A DNA stretch of 64,000 nt from Bradymonadales bacterium. Its GTDB lineage: Bacteria; Myxococcota_A; Bradymonadia; JAFGEP01. Below the pieces are notes generated by a model. It was given only the letters and a program-made list of their open reading frames with translations. It was not told where the DNA came from and did no database searches. The DNA lies in contig JAFGEP010000097.1 of NCBI GenBank assembly GCA_016931535.1, positions 16,091 through 80,090 of the forward strand, given 5' to 3'. Below are positions 54,701 to 63,705 of this stretch, in pieces; positions within the stretch are counted from its first letter, which is position 1; each line of letters begins with the position of its first letter. A program made the position numbers and the translations under genes.

Positions 54701-55220
54701 GCTCCGTTGTCTCCTCGGGCTCGTCGGCCTCGAACAGGAAGAGGGCGTTTCCCAGAGCCAGCTCCTGGCCACTCCTGATCTCCACCGGTTCCATGACACG
54801 GAGGTCCCGGTCGATGAACACCCCCTGTCCGGACTCGAGATCCTCCACCAACCAGCGGCCATCCTCGTAGATCAGCTTGGCATGACGTGGACTGATGTAC
54901 TCGTGGCCGGGAAACCTGCTCAGATCGATATCCACCACGCCCACGGAAGGGTCGAAACACCCCAGGACCACGGTGCCGTAAAACTCGATGGGCGCATGGG
55001 TGATCTCTCCCTTCACCTTGGGAATGAGTCGGGCACGCCCCTCGATACAGCGGTCTGTGCTGGCCGGAGGCGCTCCGGTCGATGCCATTGCCAACTCGGA
55101 CAGGTGTGCCAGGCTCTGATCGGCATCCTCTATCACCCGAACCAATCGGAGGCCATCGGCGATGCAAAAGTCCACAAAATTGGGATAGAGCGACCTGCAC
55201 TCCGGACACTGCTTGGGCAC
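54651..55220 (-). CDS. FHA-domain protein with N-terminal zinc ribbon
   Basis: 189 residues. The start MPKQCPECRSLYPNFVDFC has a zinc-ribbon-like CxxC with a second pair incomplete (C5, C8, C19). An FHA domain occupies about residues 85-170: VDIDLSRFPGHEYISPRHAK and LIYEDGRWLVEDLESGQGVF, containing the Ser-Arg-His phosphothreonine-binding motif SPRH. The tail is very acidic. It would recruit phosphothreonine-bearing proteins, presumably substrates of the fused kinase-phosphatase that overlaps its end. Confidence 0.9.
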   Translation of the reverse strand: MPKQCPECRSLYPNFVDFCIADGLRLVRVIEDADQSLAHLSELAMASTGAPPASTDRCIEGRARLIPKVKGEITHAPIEFYGTVVLGCFDPSVGVVDIDLSRFPGHEYISPRHAKLIYEDGRWLVEDLESGQGVFIDRDLRVMEPVEIRSGQELALGNALFLFEADEPEETTERGDEDTTPLEGSDEPG

Positions 55221-55545
55221 TGAGGTGTCCTCATCGAGGGTGAGAGGGACCGGCCTCCACCCGATCTGGCGTACTGGGTGAAGCGCCGGCTGGTAGCTTT
55301 TAGCGCCTGATATCGTCCGGAGTCAAGCCAGGCGGGTGAAACCGGGATTCTGAGCAACAGAGGTGGAACCCGCTGTCGTCAACTGGCCCGGGAAAACGGC
55401 CTCAAGACCCAGGGACTGGCCTGAACCGGGCTTCTTCTCGTGCATCGAGATCACGCCCAAAGTCCCCAACCAGCCGGGAAGGTGGTAGGATCTCCCCGTT
55501 GCGATCGTTCCTTTGGGATGAACCCAGCGGGTGGAGGAGTACGGC
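55221..55545. other. divergent promoter region between FHA and histidine kinase genes
   Basis: 325 bases with no gene. It contains the minus-strand promoter candidate at 55297-55326. No clear promoter for the histidine kinase gene was found, although GGTAGGATC near 55485 is a weak -10 candidate. Confidence 0.45.
55297..55326 (-). promoter_or_regulatory. candidate promoter of the FHA / kinase-PP2C operon
   Basis: Minus strand TTGACT (55326-55321) with TAAAAG (55302-55297) after an 18-base spacer. Confidence 0.42.
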
Positions 55546-57660
55546 ATGTCCGTTCAGTCCCTGAGCTACCTGGTGGCCGCCTTCATCAGCTGCGCCCTGG
55601 CCATCGGCATCCTCATCCGCTCGGATCGAAATCGGCTCTCGTCCGCCTTCGGAATACTGAACGGTGTGCTCTTTCTCCACTACCTGTGCAGCTTTCTGTA
55701 CGGTTTGTCCGGTAGGGGGTTCTGGTATCGGGTCACGATATTGGCTGCCCTGGCGGTTCCCATTGCCGCCATCCGGTTCTTCACCCTGTTCTTGGGCCAT
55801 CGGATGGCCATCGCCGCCAAGGCGAGACAGACCTCCTACGTGATCTCGGTCCTGCTGACCCCCTTCGTCCTGTCCGGGCTGGTCTATCGCCTGTTCATCA
55901 GGATCCCGATCTTCGTGTACGTGTTCAGCTCGCTGTTGCTGTGCATGCTGTTGATCATCGATCGCCTGCGTCAGACCACCAGCCGAGTGGAGTCGGCCCG
56001 GTTGAAGTACCTGTTTTACGGAGGGTTGGCTGCGGTTCTGCTCTCGATGTCCGACTACCTCCCCCGCATCGACATCCCCTGGCTACCCCTGCTGGGAAAC
56101 CTGACGACCGTGGTCTACATGTACTTTCTCCACCAGGTCATCATCCAGTACCGGTTGCTGGACTTGAACGAGCTGGTGGGCAAGCTGTTGGTCCTGGCGA
56201 TCCTGGTGACCGTCCTGGCGGTGATCTACATCCTCATCGGGATATGGGTTTCCCACATCCCCAGCCTGGTCATTTTCAACACCTTCATCGCCGGCTTCGT
56301 GATCCTCATCCTGTTCGAGCCGATCAACCGCTTGGTCGAGCACCAGACCAACCGGCTGTTGTTTCGGGAGCGGAACGAGTTTTCCAGAAAGCTGGTCACT
56401 CTTCGGCGGGAGTTGGCCAACGTGATCGATGTGAGCAACATGGCGCAGCTGGTGCTGAGCCGCCTGGAGGACAGCCGCAGGGTTACCGGCGCCTCCCTCT
56501 ACCTGCTCGACGAGGAGACCAGCAGGCTGCGCTGCCTGGGCTACAGTGGACCTCCACCGTCCGAGAGTGTGGACGCCGTCAGCGAGCGGCCATTTCTGGA
56601 TCGACTGCAGGCAGCGGGTGCGCTGGTCATCGAAGCGGTTGAGGCGGAGCTGAGGGGGGTCATAAGCCCCAGTGGAGACCCGAACCTGGCCGAAAGCGAC
56701 GCCTGCAACGAGACCATTCGCATGCTGCGAGCCCTGGAAGCGGACGTGACCATCCCGATGATCTCGGAGGGCCGGGTCCTCGGCCTGTTCAACCTACGGG
56801 ACGAACGGGTTCGCGACTCGTTTTCCCCGGATGAGATCGCCCAGCTGGTCGCCATCGCCAACCAGGCGGCCATCTGCGTGGAGAACTCCCAGATCGTCAA
56901 GCGGATACGGGATCGGGACCGCCTGGCCGCGGTCGGAGAGATGGCAGCCGGCCTGGCTCACGAGGTCCGCAATCCACTGGGCGCCATCAAGGGTGCGGCC
57001 CAGCTGCTATCGGATGGGGTGGGAGAGGGGATCGACCGGAGCGGACGGGAGTTCCTGGACATCATCGTCGAGGAGGTCAATCGGCTCAACACGGTAGTCT
57101 CCGCGTTTCTCGACTATGCCAGGCCGTTTGACGGAGTCGTCGAGCCGACCGAGGTCAACCAGGTCATCGACCGGGTGTTCAAGCTGTTGGCGTCGCCGGC
57201 CGAAAAAGCGAAGGTGACCGTCGAGCTGGAGCTGGCGGAAGGGCTGCCGCCTGCGGCGATCTACCCGGAGGTGTTGCGGCAGGTATTGTGGAATCTCGCC
57301 CTGAACGCCGTAGAGGCCATGGAAGAGACCGACGGAGGCCAGCTGGTCGTCAAGACCCGCCCCGGCAGCCGGATGGCGGCCCAGCCCCATTCCGGGTACT
57401 TTGGCCACGAGTCGATCGAGATCTCCATCAGCGACAGCGGGCCGGGCATCGCTCCTGCAGACCAGGATCGGGTGTTCATCCCCTTCTATACCACCAAGCC
57501 CAAGGGGACGGGGTTGGGGCTCCCCATTTGCCAGCGGTTGATCCGAGGCGTGGGCGGCACCATCCGAATGAGCAGCCAACAGGGAGAGGGCACCACCTTC
57601 ACCATCCGGTTGCCACTCTGGCGAGCGGAGCGGGTGACTCCGACTCCCCTCGGCGGCTAG
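55546..57660 (+). CDS. membrane sensor histidine kinase (7TM, GAF, HisKA, HATPase)
   Basis: 704 residues; GGAGGAG lies seven bases before the ATG. About eight membrane helices fill residues 5-265. A GAF-like domain follows (about 290-455; VSNMAQLVLSRLEDSRRVTG to ANQAAICVENS). The HisKA domain has the H-box AVGEMAAGLAHEVRNPLGAI, where the conserved His is phosphorylated. The HATPase domain shows LRQVLWNLALNAVEAMEETD (N-box), SDSGPGIAPADQDRVFIPFY and TKPKGTGLGLPICQRLI. The layout is NtrB/AtoS-like. No response regulator gene adjoins, so its partner is encoded elsewhere. Confidence 0.94.
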   Translation: MSVQSLSYLVAAFISCALAIGILIRSDRNRLSSAFGILNGVLFLHYLCSFLYGLSGRGFWYRVTILAALAVPIAAIRFFTLFLGHRMAIAAKARQTSYVISVLLTPFVLSGLVYRLFIRIPIFVYVFSSLLLCMLLIIDRLRQTTSRVESARLKYLFYGGLAAVLLSMSDYLPRIDIPWLPLLGNLTTVVYMYFLHQVIIQYRLLDLNELVGKLLVLAILVTVLAVIYILIGIWVSHIPSLVIFNTFIAGFVILILFEPINRLVEHQTNRLLFRERNEFSRKLVTLRRELANVIDVSNMAQLVLSRLEDSRRVTGASLYLLDEETSRLRCLGYSGPPPSESVDAVSERPFLDRLQAAGALVIEAVEAELRGVISPSGDPNLAESDACNETIRMLRALEADVTIPMISEGRVLGLFNLRDERVRDSFSPDEIAQLVAIANQAAICVENSQIVKRIRDRDRLAAVGEMAAGLAHEVRNPLGAIKGAAQLLSDGVGEGIDRSGREFLDIIVEEVNRLNTVVSAFLDYARPFDGVVEPTEVNQVIDRVFKLLASPAEKAKVTVELELAEGLPPAAIYPEVLRQVLWNLALNAVEAMEETDGGQLVVKTRPGSRMAAQPHSGYFGHESIEISISDSGPGIAPADQDRVFIPFYTTKPKGTGLGLPICQRLIRGVGGTIRMSSQQGEGTTFTIRLPLWRAERVTPTPLGG

Positions 57661-57736
57661 CCAGAAAACGGGCGAAGTTGGCGCGATCGCTGGCCGCGCC
57701 TGGAACGCTCGCTCTCGATCGACCGTCACCAGCCGG

Positions 57737-58468
57737 TCACATCTGGAGATTCCGGCCACCATCCACAGCCAGCACGGCACCGGTCACATAGGAAGCCGCC
57801 AGCAGGAAGAGGACCGCTTCCGCCACGTCCTTGGGATCTCCGAAGCGTTGCAGCGGGATGGTGTTCAACAACGCGGCGACCCGGGGAAGCTCCTCTTCCC
57901 GGAGCATCACCGTACCGGGGTTGACCGCATTGACCCGGATAGCGGGGGCCAGCTCCCGCGCAGCCACGCGGGTGGCGGCAAGAAGAGCGGACTTGCTGGC
58001 ACAATAGGCGGCGTGCCCCAGCCAGGCGCGCTCGGCGCTGCTATCCACGACGTTGACGATGGCGGCCATGGCTGGCTTCCGTCGAGCCAGCTCGGCCATG
58101 GTGAGCAGCGGGACCTGGACATTGAGGGCAAAAAGCCGCCGGGCCTCCTCCGGATCGTAGCTGACCAGCGGGGTCTCGCTGATGAGACCGGCGTTGTTCA
58201 CCAGCCCATCCAGAGGCCCCAGCTCCTCCTCGATCCGGTCGAAGAGGGCACCCACCGAGCTGGCGGCCAGCAGGTCGGCCTGGAAAACGGCTGCCGTCGC
58301 TCCGCAGGCGCTCAGCTCCTCGGCCATCTGCTGGGCCGGCTGCAGGTGATGGTGACAATGGATGGCCACCCGTGCACCCGCCAAAGCGACCGTTCTGGAG
58401 ATGGCGGCCCCCACGCGCACGGCACCTCCCGTGACCAGGACGGTACGACCCGACAGCTGGCTTGACAT
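57737..58468 (-). CDS. short-chain dehydrogenase, pteridine-reductase-like
   Basis: 243 residues from the ATG at 58466-58468. The NADPH-binding turn VTGGAVRVGAAIS resembles the TGxxRxG loop of pteridine reductases (PTR1/FolM) rather than classical TGxxxGxG. NNAGLISETPL, a Ser-Ser segment (VVDSSAERA) and the catalytic YCASK motif follow, ending AVDGGRNLQM. It probably reduces a pterin or related carbonyl substrate. It converges with the histidine kinase gene. A longer in-frame upstream extension exists but has no protein-like features. Confidence 0.87.
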   Translation of the reverse strand: MSSQLSGRTVLVTGGAVRVGAAISRTVALAGARVAIHCHHHLQPAQQMAEELSACGATAAVFQADLLAASSVGALFDRIEEELGPLDGLVNNAGLISETPLVSYDPEEARRLFALNVQVPLLTMAELARRKPAMAAIVNVVDSSAERAWLGHAAYCASKSALLAATRVAARELAPAIRVNAVNPGTVMLREEELPRVAALLNTIPLQRFGDPKDVAEAVLFLLAASYVTGAVLAVDGGRNLQM

Positions 58469-58673
58469 CCCTGCTTCCATCATACCGGCCTTCTCCCCGG
58501 CGCCGGCAAGGCGGCGCCGACCTCTGGCGATGGTGGCGTCAAAGGACATTCTAGTCGAAGGCAGCGGGGGGAGTAAATCGGGCCGCCGGCTCGACCACGG
58601 GGAGGGCGATGGTTTTTGGGTTGCTCCCTCTTCGTGCCGATGGTAGTGAAGTGATTGATACCAAGGAGGATCC

Positions 58674-59573
58674 ATGGTTGCTTTTTCTCCGGACCAGTTC
58701 CACATCGCCCTGGCAGGAGAAGGCGGGAAAGCAGCAGATCAAGTCGAGGCGTTGCTGGCCGAAGCGGGGTACCGCTGCACCCGGATGGCTCTTGACCTCG
58801 AAGGTTTGCGGCAGGTTGCCCAGATCAAGCCGAGCGCCATCCTGCTCTTCGATTGTTCGGCGGAACAGGAGAACTGGCTGCTCAACCTGGTCGAAGGGAA
58901 TCCGAACGCTCCCGTCGTACTGGCTCTTTGCGACACCTCGAAGCTGCTGTCCGCTCCCGAGTGGCTCTACGATGTCGTGCCACCGACCGAGATCGGGTCA
59001 GCGCTGCTGCATCGCCTCAACCGGGCGCTGATCTTCTCGGACATGCGGGCCTTGACCGCCGAGCAGACCGAGAAGCTCGGCCTCTCCCGGGCTCAGATCG
59101 GAATGTTGAGCATGATCGACGTGGTGACGGGGCTGTTCAACCGCCGCTACTTCAACAAACACCTGGCGGAGAGCTTCGCCGCCTCTACCCGTTATGGCCG
59201 TCCTCTGACCGTCATGCTGGTCCGGGTCGACAACCAGTCCGAGCTGGTCGCCAACCTGGGCCAAGAACTGGCCAATGACGTGCTGGATACCCTGGCCAAC
59301 ACCATGGCCTCCATCATCCGGAGGGCGGACACCGCGGCCCGAATCGACGAAGATCTTTTCGGATTCCTGCTGCCCGAAACGCCTCGCCAGGGTGCTAGCC
59401 TGTTGGTCAAACGGTTGATCGGCCGCCTGGAACGAACCGCTTTCCCCTACGATGCCGAGGTGGTGGTGAGCACATCGGCAGTCGAAGTGTCCCCCTCTCA
59501 TCAGCAACCTGGAGCCGTCCTGGAGGAGGCCCTGGCCAGCCTGCCCGAACAGCCAGCCGCAGCGCAAGACTGA
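58674..59573 (+). CDS. receiver-like plus degenerate GGDEF protein
   Basis: 299 residues. Residues 8-115 have a receiver-like alpha/beta pattern (FHIALAGEGGKAADQVEALL, AILLFDCSAEQEN) with the key acidic pocket weakened. Residues about 140-290 are a GGDEF fold with DVVTGLFNRRYFNKHL at the start, but the active-site loop reads RIDED in place of GGDEF. It therefore should not make c-di-GMP and may be a binding or scaffold protein. GAGGATCC precedes the ATG. It is divergent from the pteridine-reductase-like gene. Confidence 0.82.
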   Translation: MVAFSPDQFHIALAGEGGKAADQVEALLAEAGYRCTRMALDLEGLRQVAQIKPSAILLFDCSAEQENWLLNLVEGNPNAPVVLALCDTSKLLSAPEWLYDVVPPTEIGSALLHRLNRALIFSDMRALTAEQTEKLGLSRAQIGMLSMIDVVTGLFNRRYFNKHLAESFAASTRYGRPLTVMLVRVDNQSELVANLGQELANDVLDTLANTMASIIRRADTAARIDEDLFGFLLPETPRQGASLLVKRLIGRLERTAFPYDAEVVVSTSAVEVSPSHQQPGAVLEEALASLPEQPAAAQD

Positions 59574-59793
59574 TTTCACAAAAACCCGGAAAACCACCCG
59601 AATGGCTCCTCTCGAAGAGCAAGGGGGTGCTCGAGCCACCACAGAGAGCGGACCGAGTGAACCGTCTGGACGATCTCGGTTGAGATGGGCTACAAGAAGG
59701 GTTCGGCTGCGCCGGCATCCAGTACGCTGATCGTTCAGGGTGCACCGTGTGGGGAGAGGACAGCTGCCCGGAAACATCGACCTGCATCATTGG

Positions 59794-60258
59794 ATGATGA
59801 ATGAAGAGAAGATGACCCAGGCGGCCGAAGACAAGGGCGAAGTAGCGGAGGGTGAAATCTGTTGGGTCAGCCACCCCATCCGGCAGGCACACGCCAAGAC
59901 GGCGCTACTGGTCGGCGTGATGGTCGTGACAGCGCTTGCGCTGTACGACATCACCTCCAATGCCGCCTGGTCGGTACTGTCGGTCTTCGTGCTGGCCATT
60001 GGGGTTCACGATTTCCTGCTGCCGACGGAGTATCACCTGAACGAGACCGGGGTAGAAAGCCAGGTGTGGTTCTTTCGCAGACACAAGCCGTGGTCTGGTT
60101 TGCGTTCCTTTTACACGGACAAAAACGGGGTGCTGTTGAGCCCCTTCCCAGGACGCAGCCGCCTGGAGGGCTTCCGGGGAATCTACCTTCGCTTTGATGG
60201 CAACCGAGAGAGGGTAATGCGGTTCGTCAGACAGCAGATGACAGGAGGAACGAGGTGA
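59794..60258 (+). CDS. hypothetical two-helix membrane protein
   Basis: About 154 residues (start at 59794 or the later ATG at 59812). Residues 40-90 hold two adjacent membrane helices (TALLVGVMVVTALALYDITS and WSVLSVFVLAIGVHDFLL), then a soluble beta-rich tail (YHLNETGVESQVWFF, LSPFPGRSRLEGFRGIYLRF) resembling bacterial PH-like YdbS or YdbT-type domains. The stop overlaps the next gene (GTGA at 60255-60258). Function unknown; translational coupling with the next two genes suggests a shared task. Confidence 0.75.
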   Translation: MMNEEKMTQAAEDKGEVAEGEICWVSHPIRQAHAKTALLVGVMVVTALALYDITSNAAWSVLSVFVLAIGVHDFLLPTEYHLNETGVESQVWFFRRHKPWSGLRSFYTDKNGVLLSPFPGRSRLEGFRGIYLRFDGNRERVMRFVRQQMTGGTR

Positions 60259-60740
60259 GATCCGATCCTCCATCGGTCGATCCGACCGCCAAGAAACCCC
60301 GCTGGCAATGGCTCAAGGATGCCTTCTCCCGGGAGCTGGACTACGAGCCTTTGACCGACCAGGAGGTGGAGCTGTTGGACCGGATCGCCCGCTTCACCGT
60401 GCGGCGCCACCTGGCCGTGCCCGCCATCCTCTTTCTGGAATCGGTCCGGCCCATGAACTACCTGGGCAGCCAGGTGATGGCCTTCTTCGAACCCGCGGTG
60501 AAGGCCCTCTTTACCGCAAAGCAATACACGCAGCTCCGCCTGGTACTGGAAAAACGGCAGAGCATCGAGATCCTCCTGCAGCGGATCGAACAACAGGAAA
60601 CCACCCGGATGCAGGCTGAAAAAAGCCCCCCCACCGGGGACACCCCTCCCGCCTCGGCAGACCCTGCCACGGGCCCCCCCGACAGCAGCGACAGCCCTGC
60701 CGTACAGGCGGACCAGCATGAGGTTGGCGAAGATCGATGA
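60255..60740 (+). CDS. hypothetical protein of the GlmL-like operon
   Basis: 161 residues from a GTG with AGGAGG nearby. It is helical and charged (LDYEPLTDQEVELLDRIARF, LAVPAILFLESVRPMNYLG, LRLVLEKRQSIEILLQRIEQ), with a disordered Pro/Ser-rich tail. The phrase FLESVRPMNYLGSQVMAFFE is typical of a small conserved protein seen near such operons in deltaproteobacteria, but I do not know a function. It overlaps both neighbours by four bases (GTGA and ATGA). Confidence 0.75.
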   Translation: MRSDPPSVDPTAKKPRWQWLKDAFSRELDYEPLTDQEVELLDRIARFTVRRHLAVPAILFLESVRPMNYLGSQVMAFFEPAVKALFTAKQYTQLRLVLEKRQSIEILLQRIEQQETTRMQAEKSPPTGDTPPASADPATGPPDSSDSPAVQADQHEVGEDR

Positions 60741-62557
60741 AAGCGAACCCAGACGACATCAAGGTCATTCTGGCAACGGACTGCGGTAGCACCACCACCA
60801 AGGCCATCCTGATCGAAAAGAAGGGGGATGAATACCGCCAGACCTTCCGAGGTGAGGCTCCGACCACGGTCGAGGCCCCCTTCGAGGACGTCACCATGGG
60901 GGTCCTGAACTCGGTCTCCGAGGTCGGCGAGCTCGCCAATCGGCGGCTGGTGACCGAGGATGGCCAGATCATCCGACCGTCGACCGAGACGGAGGGCTGC
61001 GACATCTACATCTCCACCTCCAGCGCCGGTGGCGGCCTCCAGATGATGGTTGCCGGTGTGGTACGCTCCATGACCGCGGAAAGCGCCGAACGGGCGGCCC
61101 TGGGTGCCGGCGCCATCGTCATGGACGTGATCGCCCTCAACGACAAGCGGCTGCCCCACGAGCGGATCGAGCGGATCCGCAATCTGCGGCCGGACATGAT
61201 CCTGATCGCCGGCGAGACCGACGGCGCCAAGACCGACAAGGTCATCAAGATCACCGAGACCATCGGCGCCGCCGATCCGAAACCCCGACTCGGCGCCAGC
61301 TACCGCCTCCCGGTCATCTACGCCGGCAACAAGAGCCGGCGCGAAGAGGTGAGCGAGATCTTGGCCGGCAAGACCGATCTCAGCATCGTCGAGAACCTCC
61401 GCCCCACCCTGGAGATGGAGGTGCTCCTGCCGGCACGCGAGAAGATCCACGATCTCTTTCTCGAACACGTCATGCAACAGGCTCCCGGCTACGGCAAGCT
61501 ATTGCAGTGGGTAGATGCCGATATCATGCCCACCCCCGGAGCGGTGGGCCTCATTCTCAAGCGCGTCAGCGAGCGGCTGGGTATCAACGCCGTCGGCGTG
61601 GACATCGGCGGAGCCACCACCGACGTCTTCTCGGTCTTCAGCGGGGAGTTCAACCGCACCGTCTCGGCCAACCTCGGCATGAGCTACTCCATCTCCAACG
61701 TCTTCGCCGAGGCGGGGCTGCCCAACATCATGCGCTGGGTCCCCTTCCACATGGACGAGCGCGACCTCCGGAACCGGGTCAAGAACAAGATGATCCGGCC
61801 GACGACCATCCCGCAGTCCATGGAAGAGCTGATCTTCGAGCAGGCGATCGCCAAGGAAGCCCTGCGGCTGGCCTTCATCCAGCACAAGAGCTTCGCCACC
61901 CGCCTGAAAGGGGTCCAGCAGCAGCGCACCATCGCCGACTCCTTCGACCAGGACGCCGGCGCCCAGACCATCGTGCAGATGCTGGAGCTCGACCTGCTGG
62001 TCGGGTCGGGGGGTGTGCTCAGCCACGCCCCTCGGATGGAGCAGACCGCCTTGATGCTCATCGACGGGTTCCACCCCGAAGGGATCACGATTTTGGCCAA
62101 GGACAGCATCTTCATGATGCCCCACCTGGGGGTCTTGACCCAGGTGCACCCCAAAGCGGCCACCGAGGTGTTCGAGAAAGACTGCCTGATCTACCTGGGG
62201 ACCTGCATCGCCCCCATCGGCAACACCAAGCTCGGCAAGCACTGCCTGGACTTCGAGATCGACCTTCCGGACGGCCACACCGAGAAAGGCAGCCTCAATG
62301 CCGGAGACATGAGGCTGCTCCCCCTGGATGTCGGCGAGCTGGCCAAGGTTCGACTCAATCCCAGCCGCTCCTTCGACCTGGGCAAGGGCCGCGGGGTCTC
62401 CCTGGAAGCCACGGTGCAGGGCGGAAAGGCGGGGGTCATCTTCGATTGCCGAGGACGCCCGCTCGAGATCTCAGAGGACCCGGCAGTGCGGGTTCCCCTG
62501 CTGAAGCGTTGGATGACCGAGTTGAACGTGTACCCCACAGAGGCACTGGAAGGCTGA
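60737..62557 (+). CDS. GlmL/MutL-type ATPase-fold protein
   Basis: 606 residues matching the GlmL/MutL family (PF13941), related to the reactivating protein of glutamate mutase, with an actin/Hsp70-like ATPase fold. ILATDCGSTTTKAILIEKK is the phosphate-1 motif, GADIGGATTDVFSVF-like (VDIGGATTDVFSVFSGEF) the second, and GAGAIVMDVIALND, RPDMILIAGETDGAKT and LVGSGGVLSHA complete the core. No glutamate mutase subunits (GlmES) lie nearby. In place of these it is coupled to small hypotheticals and followed by an unknown barrel protein, so its client is probably different here. Confidence 0.9.
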   Translation: MKANPDDIKVILATDCGSTTTKAILIEKKGDEYRQTFRGEAPTTVEAPFEDVTMGVLNSVSEVGELANRRLVTEDGQIIRPSTETEGCDIYISTSSAGGGLQMMVAGVVRSMTAESAERAALGAGAIVMDVIALNDKRLPHERIERIRNLRPDMILIAGETDGAKTDKVIKITETIGAADPKPRLGASYRLPVIYAGNKSRREEVSEILAGKTDLSIVENLRPTLEMEVLLPAREKIHDLFLEHVMQQAPGYGKLLQWVDADIMPTPGAVGLILKRVSERLGINAVGVDIGGATTDVFSVFSGEFNRTVSANLGMSYSISNVFAEAGLPNIMRWVPFHMDERDLRNRVKNKMIRPTTIPQSMEELIFEQAIAKEALRLAFIQHKSFATRLKGVQQQRTIADSFDQDAGAQTIVQMLELDLLVGSGGVLSHAPRMEQTALMLIDGFHPEGITILAKDSIFMMPHLGVLTQVHPKAATEVFEKDCLIYLGTCIAPIGNTKLGKHCLDFEIDLPDGHTEKGSLNAGDMRLLPLDVGELAKVRLNPSRSFDLGKGRGVSLEATVQGGKAGVIFDCRGRPLEISEDPAVRVPLLKRWMTELNVYPTEALEG

Positions 62558-62558
62558 C

Positions 62559-63680
62559 ATGGCACACGCATACACCCCCGGCTTGAAAGTCACGGAAAAC
62601 CAGATCGTCCGGAAACGGCGCGTACTCCCACTCCAAGGGGAACTCGTGGTCGAGAAGGGTCAGCACGTCAAACCCGATACCATCGTCGCCCGCACCTTCC
62701 TGCCCGGCAAAGTCACCATCGTCAACGTGGCTAACAAGCTCGGTGTGGACCAGAGCGAGGTCCCCTCGACCATGCTCAAAAAGGAAGGGGACCCGGTCAA
62801 GGAGGGGGAGATCATCGCCCTGTCCAAGTCCTTCTTCGGCCTCTTCAAGTCCGAGGCGGAAAGCCCCATGGATGGCACCTTGGAGAGTGTCTCCGGTGTG
62901 ACCGGACAGGTCGTGGTCCGCGGTGAACCCGAGCCGGTTCAGGTCGCCGCCTATCTCGAAGGCGAGGTCATCGAGGTCTTGCCCGGCGAAGGGGTCATAG
63001 TGGAGACGGCCGGAGCCTTCATCCAGGGGATCTTCGGCATCGGCGGAGAGACCTTCGGGTCGATCGCCATGGTCACCGACAGCCCTCGCGACATCCTCGG
63101 CCCCGACCGGGTCAAGCCCGAGCACCAGGGGAAGATCATCGCTGGAGGGAATCTGGTCACGTTCGATGCCTTGAAAAAGGCGATCAAGCTGGGGGTCAAG
63201 GGGGTCGTGGTCGGCGGCTTCGACGACAAAGACCTGCGGGAGTTCCTCGGCTACGACCTGGGGGTGGCCATCACCGGCCACGAAGATCTGGGGATCACGC
63301 TCATCGTCACCGAGGGCTTTGGACAGATCAACATGGCTCCGGGAACCTTCAACCTCCTGAAGACCTACGAGGGCTACCAGGCCTCCATCAACGGTGCCAC
63401 CCAGATCCGCGCCGGAGTCATCCGGCCGGAGGTCATCATCCCCAACTTGAGCGCTAAAAAGGCGGTCAAACCGACCGCCCACATCCTGGGCATGAAGAAA
63501 GACAGCCCCATTCGCGTCATCCGTGCCCCCTACTTCGGCATGCTGGGTAAAGTGATCTCCCTGCCGCCCGAGCTCAGACGTCTCGAATCCGAAACCCGCG
63601 CCCGCGTGGTGGAGGTGGAGCTGGAAAATGGAAAGCGCTGCGTCCTCCCCCGCGCCAACGTGGAGCTGATCGAAGAGTGA
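62559..63680 (+). CDS. conserved hypothetical barrel-domain protein next to GlmL-like gene
   Basis: 373 residues. The N-terminus resembles a biotinyl/lipoyl-like barrel-sandwich fold (RRVLPLQGELVVEKGQHVKP, VKEGEIIALSKSFFGLFKSE, MDGTLESVSGVTGQVVVRGE), but the lysine-bearing loop is not a canonical EAMKM. The middle is alpha/beta (TFDALKKAIKLGVKGVVVGG). The last 60 residues form a KOW-like strand set (VVEVELENGKRCVLPRANVE). The ATG follows the GlmL-like stop by one base, so they are co-translated. I cannot name a function; it looks like a dedicated partner of the GlmL-like protein. Confidence 0.82.
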   Translation: MAHAYTPGLKVTENQIVRKRRVLPLQGELVVEKGQHVKPDTIVARTFLPGKVTIVNVANKLGVDQSEVPSTMLKKEGDPVKEGEIIALSKSFFGLFKSEAESPMDGTLESVSGVTGQVVVRGEPEPVQVAAYLEGEVIEVLPGEGVIVETAGAFIQGIFGIGGETFGSIAMVTDSPRDILGPDRVKPEHQGKIIAGGNLVTFDALKKAIKLGVKGVVVGGFDDKDLREFLGYDLGVAITGHEDLGITLIVTEGFGQINMAPGTFNLLKTYEGYQASINGATQIRAGVIRPEVIIPNLSAKKAVKPTAHILGMKKDSPIRVIRAPYFGMLGKVISLPPELRRLESETRARVVEVELENGKRCVLPRANVELIEE

Positions 63681-63705
63681 CTTGATCCTGACCAGGAGTC
63701 GACCC

